64,000 nucleotides of DNA from Deltaproteobacteria bacterium. GTDB lineage: Bacteria; Myxococcota_C; UBA6777. Position 1 is the first letter of the stretch. Each line of letters starts with the position of its first letter. Positions 1-8,300 of this stretch are shown here, piece by piece. A program made the translations under genes and the position numbers. The DNA lies in assembly GCA_006226375.1 (NCBI GenBank), contig SBHC01000042.1, positions 1-64,000 on the forward strand, read 5' to 3'. The notes below the pieces were generated by a model. It ran no database searches. It saw only the letters and a list, made by a program, of their open reading frames with translations, and had not been told where the DNA came from.

Positions 1-120
1 GAAGCTGGCCGTGTTGGCGCTGATGGAACTCCCACCTTCTTCATCAACGGCAAACGACTTGTGGGCGCTCAGCCCTTCAACAGTTTCAAGTCGATGATCG
101 ACGAAGCCCTCAAAAAGTAA
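1..120 (+). CDS. DsbA/thioredoxin-fold oxidoreductase, C-terminal fragment
   Basis: Only the last 39 codons lie in the window, ending in TAA at 118-120. The translated end reads GADGTPTFFINGKRLVGAQP, which is the cis-proline strand (TPTFFING) and C-terminal helix region typical of DsbA-family thiol oxidoreductases and periplasmic thioredoxin-like proteins. The family is seen directly in this motif; the CxxC active site and any signal peptide lie upstream, outside the window. It converges on oleD, with a 480-base gap between them. Confidence 0.75.
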   Translation, partial: EAGRVGADGTPTFFINGKRLVGAQPFNSFKSMIDEALKK

Positions 121-157
121 GTCTCTTTCTCACTTCTTCTGCTCCAATTTTCCCCCA

Positions 158-178
158 AGTGAAACATTATGTTTCACT
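158..178. promoter_or_regulatory. 21-bp near-perfect palindrome (AGTGAAACAT / ATGTTTCACT)
   Basis: Two 10-base arms, AGTGAAACAT and ATGTTTCACT, are exact inverted repeats around one central T at position 168. It lies 38 bases after the stop of the DsbA-like gene, in a convergent intergenic region, so it could be an operator-like site or a hairpin at a transcript end. There is no T-run directly after it on either strand, so a canonical intrinsic terminator is not supported. Function unknown. Confidence 0.4.
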
Positions 179-282
179 CCTACTTATCGTTCTACTCTCT
201 CATTCCGTCAGAAACCTTGGACCAGCTTTGCAAAATTAATCTCTTGCCAAGGCTGGCTTGGATCTTGTAAAACAATGTCCAT

Positions 283-395
283 GAAAGAGGTTGTATGGCT
301 GCACAATACTCCCTTGTCTTGTGCATCAAGTCGAGAATAGAGCCTATGGATAGATATCAAATCTGCCGAATATACGATGCCATACAACCTCTCTC
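283..395. repeat. Long inverted repeat closing a ~80-nt loop, possible structured RNA
   Basis: Positions 286-299 (AGAGGTTGTATGGC) and 379-392 (GCCATACAACCTCT) are perfectly complementary over 14 bp. Past one mismatch the pairing continues at 283-284 with 394-395. The enclosed segment can form at least one inner hairpin (301-306 with 319-324, GCACAA/TTGTGC) and a small CTAT/ATAG stem at 344-353. It sits in the convergent gap between the DsbA-like gene and oleD. A 94-codon minus-strand reading frame (208-492) spans it but shows no recognisable domain, and I do not regard it as a gene. The element could be a bidirectional 3' end structure, a small RNA or a remnant of a miniature mobile element. 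Confidence 0.4.
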
Positions 396-484
396 CTCCT
401 TTCTTTCCTAAATTTCTTCTCCCAATTCTCCCTCTACAACTCAGACAAACTCTTCCTTGCAATGTTGTTTCATTGTTGGTTCGT

Positions 485-501
485 TGTTTCATTGTGAAAC
501 A
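485..501. promoter_or_regulatory. 17-bp inverted repeat TGTTTCA-TTG-TGAAACA
   Basis: Perfect 7-bp arms flank a 3-base spacer. The arms are those of the ParB-binding parS consensus (TGTTTCA-CG-TGAAACA), but the spacer is one base longer and lacks the CG centre, so a parS call is not justified. It shares its half-site with the palindrome at 158-178, in the opposite arrangement. It lies about 100 bases past the end of oleD. Confidence 0.35.
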
Positions 502-600
502 TTCGTGTTCTATACGTTGTGGTGCTTGGGAGAAATGATTTTTGGGAAGTGAAGGATGATTTGGAGCGCAGAGTGCGGTTCGAACCGTACGAAAGATGCT

Positions 601-1605
601 CTAGTTCTGGAGAGATTCTTTGAGGCGTCGGAGGCCTTCTTCGGTAGAGACAGAAGGATTGTAGCCAAGATCGTTACGGGCGGCGTCGATGGAGAACCAG
701 TGACTTTTGGCTAACTCGCCGGCCACGAAGCGTGTCATCCTTGGTTCCTTCTTGAGGCCCAAGGTTCCATACACAAACTCAAGGACAGCACCAACGCGAT
801 AGGCTGCCTTGTAGGAAATGGACTTCTGGATGGGAGGTTTTCCACCCGCAGCCAGTATCTTGTTGATCATCTCCCAGGCGTTGATCGGTTCACCTTGGGT
901 AATAAAGTAAGCCCGGCCGCTGATCTCCGGCTTCTCTGTTAAGGCGTCTGCTGCGAGAATGTGCGCATCGGCGGCGTTGTCGACGTAGACGGTGTCGATG
1001 GTGTTTTGGCCGTCGCCAACAATCCGAAGGGAAGAAGCTCTGTCAATGATACGAGCGACCAAGTGGGGGTCGTTGGGGCCCCAAATCAGGTGGGGTCGTA
1101 GAATCGCAGTTCGCAACTCTCGACTGGCTGCCGCTTTGACCAAGCGCTCGGCTGCTGCTTTGGTTTTGGGGTAGTGGGTGAGGTACTTGTCTGGAGCAGG
1201 GTACGGAACGGACTCGTCGACCCCTTCCATGTGAGTTCCATCAAAGACGGCGCTAGGTGAGCTGGTGTACACCAACCGAGACACGCGGTGAGCAAGGCAG
1301 GCGTCAATGATGTTTTGGGTGCCATTGACGTTGATGTTGTGGAAGTCTTCGTACTTTCCCCAAACACCGACCTTGGCTGCGACATGGAAGACGACATCGC
1401 AGCCCTCAACGGCTGTCATGACCTCATCTGCGCGGGTGAGATCTCCGCGAATCACCTCCACACCCATCTCGCGAAGCTCCGGGTAGTCACTCCGAGCGAA
1501 GCTTTTGACATGGGTTCCTCGATCCAACAAACGTCGGATGATAGCTTTTCCCAAAAAGCCACCACCACCTGTGACCAGGGCTGTTTCGTTCTTGGTTTCA
1601 GTCAT
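601..1605 (-). CDS. oleD: OleD, NAD(P)H-dependent 2-alkyl-3-ketoalkanoate reductase
   Basis: Extended short-chain dehydrogenase (334 aa), last gene of the pfa-ole operon. In the Ole pathway OleD reduces the beta-keto acid made by OleA to a beta-hydroxy acid, the substrate of OleC. Visible features: N-terminal Rossmann motif TGGGGFLG, a YTSSPS serine region, and the catalytic YxxxK in THYPKTKAAAE. Length and order match OleD of Xanthomonas and Shewanella. The start chosen is the ATG at 1605-1603, because it overlaps the OleC stop in an ATGA arrangement, implying translational coupling; an extension to 1635 is possible but unlikely. Family resemblance to 3-beta-hydroxysteroid dehydrogenases is expected; the operon context settles the assignment. 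Confidence 0.9.
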   Translation of the reverse strand: MTETKNETALVTGGGGFLGKAIIRRLLDRGTHVKSFARSDYPELREMGVEVIRGDLTRADEVMTAVEGCDVVFHVAAKVGVWGKYEDFHNINVNGTQNIIDACLAHRVSRLVYTSSPSAVFDGTHMEGVDESVPYPAPDKYLTHYPKTKAAAERLVKAAASRELRTAILRPHLIWGPNDPHLVARIIDRASSLRIVGDGQNTIDTVYVDNAADAHILAADALTEKPEISGRAYFITQGEPINAWEMINKILAAGGKPPIQKSISYKAAYRVGAVLEFVYGTLGLKKEPRMTRFVAGELAKSHWFSIDAARNDLGYNPSVSTEEGLRRLKESLQN

Positions 1606-3299
1606 GCTGCGCTCCCCAACTGCTTGGATGCCCACACTGTCAGCTTCTCACGAAAGATCTTGGCGTTGTGCCGGATATCGACAGGGAAGGATGGGTGGGT
1701 CATGAACAAGTCGATGCTTCGGGTGTGGTCATGCTTTTGACTCAACTCTTTCAACTCGGCAAAAAGTTGGTCTTTGTTGGTGGAGGCGTGTTCTGGCTCC
1801 AACTCTACAATGATGACTGGTTTTTGGTTGGGAGCGTTCCCAAGGCCCACCAGCGCCGAACGGTACACTTTCGGGTGCTGGTTGAAGATGGCCTCACAAG
1901 GAACGGTAAACATGGGGCCGTCTGCGGTTTCCACCCGGTGCTTCTTGCGACCGTAAAACCACATGCGACCTTGTTCATCAAGCCACCCGACATCGCCCAT
2001 GCGGTGCCAGAAGTTGTCACCGTCTTGAATCTTCGCGAGCTGTGTCGCCTCAGGGAGGTTGTAGTAGCGTCGTGTGACAACAGGACCCTGGACAATGATC
2101 TCGCCGACTTTTCCTTGGTCAACCTGGAGATCATCGCTCCATTCGGGGATGGGGTCGTCGGAAATCTTAATCACGCGCATCGTTACGCCGTCCAACGATT
2201 TTCCAACACAGATGCCTTTGCCTTGTGCCGATTGCTCTCGGGTGTCTTCGAGAATTTCTCGGCTCTCAATCGCTGCAACAGGGAGAGACTCTGTGGCGCC
2301 GTAAGGTGTAAAGATCTGGCCTTCCTCTGCGATCAGGCCTCGAAACCGCTCCAGGTTGTCGTGAGCCACAGGAGCGCCTGCGGTGATCACTCGACGGACC
2401 GATGGGAAGCTCATCTGGTGGGCTTCCCCGTAACGGCCCACGCGGTTCAGCAGGGCAGGAGAGCCAAACATTGTTGTGACCCCCTGGTTCTCAATCGCCT
2501 CGGCAATCTTGGTCGGATCCACTTCTGCGGGTTTGGTCGGGTCCATGTCTGGAATGATGGCGGTCATCCCCAAAGCAGGAGCAAACAAAGCAAACAGCGG
2601 GAAGGTGGGAAGGTCAATGTCGCCTGGCCCAAAGCCAAACCGGGACCTCATGTACTCCACCTGCGCGTTGAAGATGCCATGTGTGTAGACCACGCCTTTG
2701 GCCGGTCCTGTGCTTCCCGTCGTAAACAGGATGGCGGCCATCTCTTCCGGCTGCGTGGTCGCCATGTCGTAGGGCTTCCAAGGCTGGTCCAGGAAGTTCT
2801 GTAGGGTCGCGCCTCCCCAAAACAGGCGTCTTCCAACGGTAACAACCGACTTGATGGTTTTGAACGCGCCTGGAAGGATAACGGGCGAGAGCACGCGAAG
2901 AGCCTGGGCCAGTGGAATGCCGACAAACCCTTCCGCCTCGGTCGTGCGGAGGCAATGCAGCATTCGTTTGATGCCCATGCCCGGATCGATCATGACCGGC
3001 ACTGCGCCGACTTTGAACAATGCAAATGTGAGCGCAAAGAAATCGAGGGAAGGCTTAACCATCAACACCGTCTTGGTGCCTCGACGGATTCCTACGGACT
3101 CAAGTCCGTGAGCAATCTTATCGCAGGTTTGGTTGAGCTGCTGGTAAGTGTAGTGGCTGTAGCTGACCCGGCCTTCTTTGTCGCGACCTGTTGGAAACAC
3201 GACAGCCCTCATGTGGGGTTGCTGTTCCGCCATCTTGGGCAGGTGCGCGGCCACGTTGTACAGCGTGACCTGCTCCGTATTTGCGGCGTTTGGACTCAT
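1602..3299 (-). CDS. oleC: OleC, beta-lactone synthetase (AMP-ligase family)
   Basis: ANL-superfamily enzyme of 565 aa. OleC uses ATP to adenylate the 2-alkyl-3-hydroxy acid from OleD and close it to a beta-lactone. Visible: the P-loop-like motif FTTGSTGPAKGV (about residues 192-203), the PYGATES adenylate-binding motif, the GDVGWLDEQGRMWFYGRKKHRV-type hinge region (residues split here as GDVGWLDEQG and FYGRKKHRV), and a C-terminal NAKI with the conserved lysine. Start: ATG at 3299 preceded by AGGAAG at good spacing; longer in-frame starts exist but would run into oleB. It is separate from OleB, unlike the OleBC fusions of actinobacteria. Ends in ATGA overlap with oleD. Confidence 0.9.
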   Translation of the reverse strand: MSPNAANTEQVTLYNVAAHLPKMAEQQPHMRAVVFPTGRDKEGRVSYSHYTYQQLNQTCDKIAHGLESVGIRRGTKTVLMVKPSLDFFALTFALFKVGAVPVMIDPGMGIKRMLHCLRTTEAEGFVGIPLAQALRVLSPVILPGAFKTIKSVVTVGRRLFWGGATLQNFLDQPWKPYDMATTQPEEMAAILFTTGSTGPAKGVVYTHGIFNAQVEYMRSRFGFGPGDIDLPTFPLFALFAPALGMTAIIPDMDPTKPAEVDPTKIAEAIENQGVTTMFGSPALLNRVGRYGEAHQMSFPSVRRVITAGAPVAHDNLERFRGLIAEEGQIFTPYGATESLPVAAIESREILEDTREQSAQGKGICVGKSLDGVTMRVIKISDDPIPEWSDDLQVDQGKVGEIIVQGPVVTRRYYNLPEATQLAKIQDGDNFWHRMGDVGWLDEQGRMWFYGRKKHRVETADGPMFTVPCEAIFNQHPKVYRSALVGLGNAPNQKPVIIVELEPEHASTNKDQLFAELKELSQKHDHTRSIDLFMTHPSFPVDIRHNAKIFREKLTVWASKQLGSAA

Positions 3300-3349
3300 G
3301 ACTCTTCCTTGTGGCATGGGGCATTCGAGCGACCGAAAGCCTTCTGAAG

Positions 3350-4261
3350 TTAGCTTTCTGTTTGAATGGGATGACGTTGAAGAAAATCTTGGATTGTGGG
3401 GACCAGCGTTTCGGCTTCGTCCTCCAGCACGTAGTGGCCTGCTTTGGGGTATTGGTGGACTTCGGCGTGGGGCATCAAACGCTTCCACTCTGCGAGAAAG
3501 CCCATGTCGAACACAAAGTCGTGTTCGCCCCAGCCCAACATCAACGGGATGTGGCTGAGATCTTGGAGGTGGTCTTCCACATACTTGCAGGTGTTGTAGC
3601 TTGGATCTTTGGGGACGATGGGGATGTCTTGCACAAACCGCAGGACTGCGATGCGATTCGCCCACGAGTTGTAGGGAGCGACCAGACCTTCTTTGACTTT
3701 GGGGGGGAGGCCCTTTTTGGTCGCCATCCACGTCGCCGCCCAAGAGAACACATTAAATCCACGAACAGCGATGCTTGCGAAGGGTCGGATGAACCGAATC
3801 AAGGCAAGGCGCAGCGGAAGCGATTGACCCTCAGGCAACATAAAGCCGGCAGTGTTCAGCATCACCATCCGCTTGATTCGCTCAGGCTTTCGGAGCGCGT
3901 AAGCAAGGCTAATCATGCCTCCCCAATCGTGGGCGATCAGGGTGATGTTCTCTGTTAATCCAAGGTGGTCAAGGAGGTTTTCCAGGTCATCCACGCGGCT
4001 ATCTAAGCGATAGCTGTATTGAGCGTCTTTGGGCTTGTCCGAGAGCCCACAGCCCATGTGGTCGGGTACGATACATCGGTAGTTGGGGCTCAAAGCCTTC
4101 ACCAGGTTGCGGTAGTAGAACGACCAGGTTGGGTTTCCGTGAACCATGACCACGGTTTCGCCTTCCCCTTCATCGAGGTAGTGCAGACGAAGCCCGTCAC
4201 GATCCCAGTAGTGAGACTCAAAAGGGTACAATTCACGGATGGATTCAATGGAAAAGGTCAT
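3350..4261 (-). CDS. oleB: OleB, beta-lactone decarboxylase (alpha/beta hydrolase)
   Basis: 303 aa, haloalkane-dehalogenase-like alpha/beta hydrolase. OleB decarboxylates the beta-lactone made by OleC to the final cis-alkene. Visible: oxyanion region HGNPTWSF (about 41-48), nucleophile elbow IAHDWGG with aspartate at about residue 112 rather than serine, as required for OleB and dehalogenases, an acidic stretch GEHDFVFD near 246-252, and catalytic histidine in AGHYVLED (about 276). By sequence alone it could be a dehalogenase; the position between oleA and oleC makes OleB much more likely. Gaps are 56 bp from oleA and 50 bp to oleC. Confidence 0.9.
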   Translation of the reverse strand: MTFSIESIRELYPFESHYWDRDGLRLHYLDEGEGETVVMVHGNPTWSFYYRNLVKALSPNYRCIVPDHMGCGLSDKPKDAQYSYRLDSRVDDLENLLDHLGLTENITLIAHDWGGMISLAYALRKPERIKRMVMLNTAGFMLPEGQSLPLRLALIRFIRPFASIAVRGFNVFSWAATWMATKKGLPPKVKEGLVAPYNSWANRIAVLRFVQDIPIVPKDPSYNTCKYVEDHLQDLSHIPLMLGWGEHDFVFDMGFLAEWKRLMPHAEVHQYPKAGHYVLEDEAETLVPTIQDFLQRHPIQTES

Positions 4262-4317
4262 GATAAATTGGATTCCGGAGGCGCAATCGCGCGTTGGAGT
4301 TGGAAGTTACTCGTTCC

Positions 4318-5358
4318 TTACCACGTTAAACCGAGCATCAGACAGTTGAGGCCGCTGCCAATGCCGAGGAAACCGACGCGGTCCCCTGGCTGCAGAAAGT
4401 GGGTGTCGCTGGCGATACCTGCCGTCATCGGGAGTGCCACGGTGCCCATGTTCCCGAGGGTTTCATAGGTTGTGAAGTCTTGCTCTGGAGATAGCTCCAG
4501 GGCTTGGAGGATCTCACGTTGATGGGCTGAACCAACTTGGTGACAGATGACTTTGGTGGGGCGTTGAGCTTCCCAACCCAACTCTTGAAGCAAAGCCTTG
4601 TAGGTTTGCTTTCCAAGGATGGTGCCGTACTTCAAGACAGAGACCGCGTCGGTATACATCCGTTGGGGGTTGTGGGGGCCAAAGTTCATGGCTGGGGTCC
4701 ACATGCAAAGGCGATGGTGCTCGGTCGCGTTGCGAATCGCGCCACCTTCCAGCCGGTGAGTGGTTTTGGAGATCTCCTTGCGGGTTAAGAGCACACCTAC
4801 GGCACCAGAACCACCCGTTAATGTCGCAAGACCCGTACGAATGCGCTCCATGTCGGATTCTTGAAGCAGCTCTCCGATGGTCTGTTCGATGATGTGACGG
4901 GACGTCTCACAGGAGACCACTAGGCCTGCTTCGATCTGGCCCATCTCAATGGCGTTGGCCACAAGCAACATCCCGTTGAGTACGCCCAGGCAGGCATTCG
5001 AGATGTCCAGAATGATGGCGTGGTCTGAGAGACCGAGCCGAGCGGCCACTTCACAAGACGTCGCTGGCTCTAAGTGGTCACGACCGACTCCACCGTAAAT
5101 CAACATCCCGACTTGTTCAGGCGCGACGTTCGCTCGTCGTAACGCGTCGGCTCCAGCATTGGCTGCATGCTCCGCGAGGACAGGGTTTCTGTCCCAAAAA
5201 CGACGTTCACGGATTCCCGTCCAGGCTTCGAGTTGGCCGGGGCGCATGTGCATCTTTTGGTAGAGAGGAGCGAGTTGCGCTTCGATATCCGAAGACGACG
5301 CCACATACGGAGCTATCTCGTAGCCAATGGCTTCGACATGAACGTTGGAGAATCGCAT
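4318..5358 (-). CDS. oleA: OleA, head-to-head acyl condensing thiolase
   Basis: 346 aa, thiolase-superfamily enzyme related to FabH. OleA joins two activated acyl chains by non-decarboxylative Claisen condensation to a 2-alkyl-3-keto acid, the committed step of long-chain olefin synthesis. The catalytic triad is visible: cysteine in SNACLGVLNG (C123), histidine in ICHQVGSAH (H273) and asparagine in LGNMGTVALP (N303). Its ATG overlaps the stop of the upstream PUFA synthase subunit by one base (TGATG), so the two should be translationally coupled. The inference is that the PUFA synthase product is its substrate. An ordinary FabH is unlikely given oleBCD directly after it. Confidence 0.92.
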   Translation of the reverse strand: MRFSNVHVEAIGYEIAPYVASSSDIEAQLAPLYQKMHMRPGQLEAWTGIRERRFWDRNPVLAEHAANAGADALRRANVAPEQVGMLIYGGVGRDHLEPATSCEVAARLGLSDHAIILDISNACLGVLNGMLLVANAIEMGQIEAGLVVSCETSRHIIEQTIGELLQESDMERIRTGLATLTGGSGAVGVLLTRKEISKTTHRLEGGAIRNATEHHRLCMWTPAMNFGPHNPQRMYTDAVSVLKYGTILGKQTYKALLQELGWEAQRPTKVICHQVGSAHQREILQALELSPEQDFTTYETLGNMGTVALPMTAGIASDTHFLQPGDRVGFLGIGSGLNCLMLGLTW

Positions 5359-8300
5359 CAGTTCGACTCCGTTGTGAGGGGGACCATACGCAAGCCAAAG
5401 TCGATCATCTCGTACATGGGTGTTCCATCCACTTTAAGGAAGCCTCGGGCTCGAACTTCGGGGTTTGCGCCGTCCTGGATGTCTGTGACAATTGCATCGA
5501 CCTCCACACGTTTGTTGGTGGGAAGGATTTGTCCTCTGTAAACCCAGCTATGCTTTTCGTTCAACAGGATCGGCTCAAATCGATGGGTCGCTCCGTGTGA
5601 TTCGCCCCATCGTTCCAGCATCATGTACCGAAGAAGCTGAAGGAACGACTCCAGCCCAAGGGACCCAGGACACACAGGGTCTTGGTAAAAGTGAGCCTTG
5701 AAGAACCACTCGTCAGGGTCAACATCTTTGCTGCCTCGAAGGAAACCGAGGCTATGAGGGCCGCCGTGGGGCAGGTACAAGTCGATGCGGTCAATCATTT
5801 GCAGCGCGCGGCCCGGCATCGAGGCTTCGGGATAGGTTCCTAACTTCTTGTCTTTGGGGTCCACTGGCTCCAGCGCTTTCAGAGGCATGGGGGACATGCT
5901 TGCAAGCTCTTCGTCTGTGGGTTCGTACATGCGCTCAGCAGCATCACGGATACCAATTTGGTTGGCGAGGGCTGCTTTGGTGAAGAAGCCAAAGTACGTG
6001 GTGCCTTCGTAAATCAGCTCGCCTTGCTGGTAGACTTCCATGTTGAAGCGTTCGATCAACATGCCCCCAGCTTTGGACACTTCGTACATTTGAACACGAA
6101 CGGTCAATGTCCCCGATGTCGGCGTGGTCAGGGTCGTTAAGGTCGCTTCTCCGCCGAGGTTCCGAAACGATAGGTCCGTTTTGCTTTGCAAGGCTGAACC
6201 CAAATAGGCTGCCAACCATCCACACGGCTGCAACGCAATTTCAAGCAACACCGAAAAGGGCATGACGGCTTGGTGATTGGCGTCGAAGTACCAGGCATCT
6301 TCGGGGATGTCGTACTCGGTTTCGATCCATCCACCTGCTTCCAAGACCCACGGCTGTGGCTCGACTTCCACCACTCTGTCAAGGAACAAGTAGGGTGGTC
6401 CTGGCAAGCGAGCGATGATCCGGTCGCTGTCGAACATCTTGTAGGGCTCGCCAAAACCTTCGGAGGGATTGCCAATTGCGTAGGCAAGGATGTGGTCGTG
6501 GTTGTAAAGAATGGGCTTGCCCGAAACCGGTGACCGAGGCCGCTCCGTTCTACCTTCCCATAGGGTTTGCAACGCTTGGAACGATTGGCCCGTCATCTGC
6601 ATCGACATGTTATCGAAGCCCACGCTACACTTGCCATCGACATACATCAAAGCGTCGGCTATCACGTAAGGATAGGGCTCGATGCCAATCTCTTTGATCT
6701 CCACTTCGTACAGCACAAGCTTGCTCTCTGGTGTCACAGGACCACGGCATGAGAGCTTGGCGGTGCTGTTGAGGACAGGCTCGAAGTGTGTCGTTTCATG
6801 CTCACCCACCCAGCCCATTCGCATCAACAAGACACGAAGTGTGTGAGCACAACATTCGTACATCAAGGTTCCTGGCATCACCATGTCGTCCATAAAGTGG
6901 CAGGTGAGGAACCAGTCGTCTGGATGAATGTCGGCTTCTGCTCGAACCAATCCAAGACCGTAACGACCTCCTGTGGGGTCCACGGTGTTGACCCGGTCAA
7001 AGAGCTTCATTTTTCCTGAGGGCAAATAGGTTGGATTGGACAGCGGAAGGTCCGCAAAGTCCGGACCAAAGCACGCTGCGTAGTTCCCCTCACGTAACGC
7101 TTGAACCTGTTGGTCGTTGTACGATTCGGGCGAATCAAACGTCACCAGGTTTTGGTAGCCCGGCGCTACTTTTCCAGGTTTGGGCTGCCACTCTTCTGCT
7201 GTCCGAACAATTCCTGACGATGTGGTGATCTCTTCGTTGGTAAAGAAACCGGCGCAGCCCTTGCGCATGGTCAAGAGCGGGGACCCATCGATGGTTCCGT
7301 CGAAACGGAAGAAGAACAGGTAGACCTCTCCCTGACGAACAAATTTGTCGATGGTGATGTCGTATTGAATGACTTCCCCTGGCTTCGGTAGCTCTCGGTG
7401 GAAGGTGACTTCTGCGTCCAACAGACGGTACGCGCGCTTGCCTTTCAGCTTGAAGTCAATGCCAAGGTACGAACAGAGGAACAGGTCGGCTTGACCGGCT
7501 TCCACAGTCACGCAAACAGGCATACGCTCGGAGTCGAGATACCAGGCTCCTGGATGAACGTCGTGCTCTGTGACGAGGTTTCCCCCGCCCAGTGAGTTCA
7601 TCTCGCCTTCAATGCTTAGGATGCGATCGACCAACATCAAAGGCTCATCGGGCAGACGGACTCGAACGTCGTAGGAATCAATCACCGCAAAGTCAGGTCC
7701 AAACACATTGGCGATCTGACCTATCGCAAACTCCATGCATTGGTCCCGGTCGAAGGCCAAGGGTTGGGATGGCTCGTTGGCTACGGCCGCTGTGTGTTGG
7801 TAACTTGTTCCGTTGGCCCCGTTGGTTCCGTTGGTTCCGTTGGTGGGAGGCAAGGAAGGCATGGGAGTGTGCCACTGCATGGAGATAGGTTGTCTGTCCA
7901 GAACTTCCGACGTTGTCGCTGGATACGCTGGCGCAACAGGATGGTTTGCCTGTTGTGAGGGCAAGGCGTGAATTCCTGTGGGGGCGGAAGGCACATGGTG
8001 TTGCACGGCTGGTTGAGACAACGCCTGACTGAGCAATTCTTGCTGAAACAGCAAGTTCTCCATCATCGCTTGTTGGTTCTGCTGGGACATCCGAAGATAG
8101 GTGTGGTGAGCCTGTCCCTTCGCTTGCAGCGTTTCTGCCATTCTTGGAAAGACCTGAGCCGAGAGCTGACCCATCGGAGTGGTATAGGCTGACTGTTGGT
8201 CTGTATACGAAGCCTGTGTCGTAGGATAAGCGGGTTGAACATGAACCGCTTGCGACCCAACAAACTGAGAGGATGGTTTTGTTGGGCTTGAGGATTGGGG

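Noticed and set aside
208-492. 94-codon minus-strand frame in the gap before oleD
   Set aside because: It runs across the long inverted repeat, has no recognisable domain and a composition that reads as non-coding.
485-501. parS centromere site
   Set aside because: Arms match but the central CG is replaced by three bases, and the known consensus has a fixed spacing.
1668-2804. 378-codon plus-strand frame
   Set aside because: Lies wholly opposite oleC, whose motifs are unambiguous.
3350-4261. Haloalkane dehalogenase
   Set aside because: Catalytic motifs are shared with OleB, and the position inside oleA-oleB-oleC-oleD makes the beta-lactone decarboxylase call far better.
7800-7850. Tandem short repeat, possible microsatellite or CRISPR-like array
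   Set aside because: It is the codon repeat for an (NGT)n linker in the PUFA synthase subunit.
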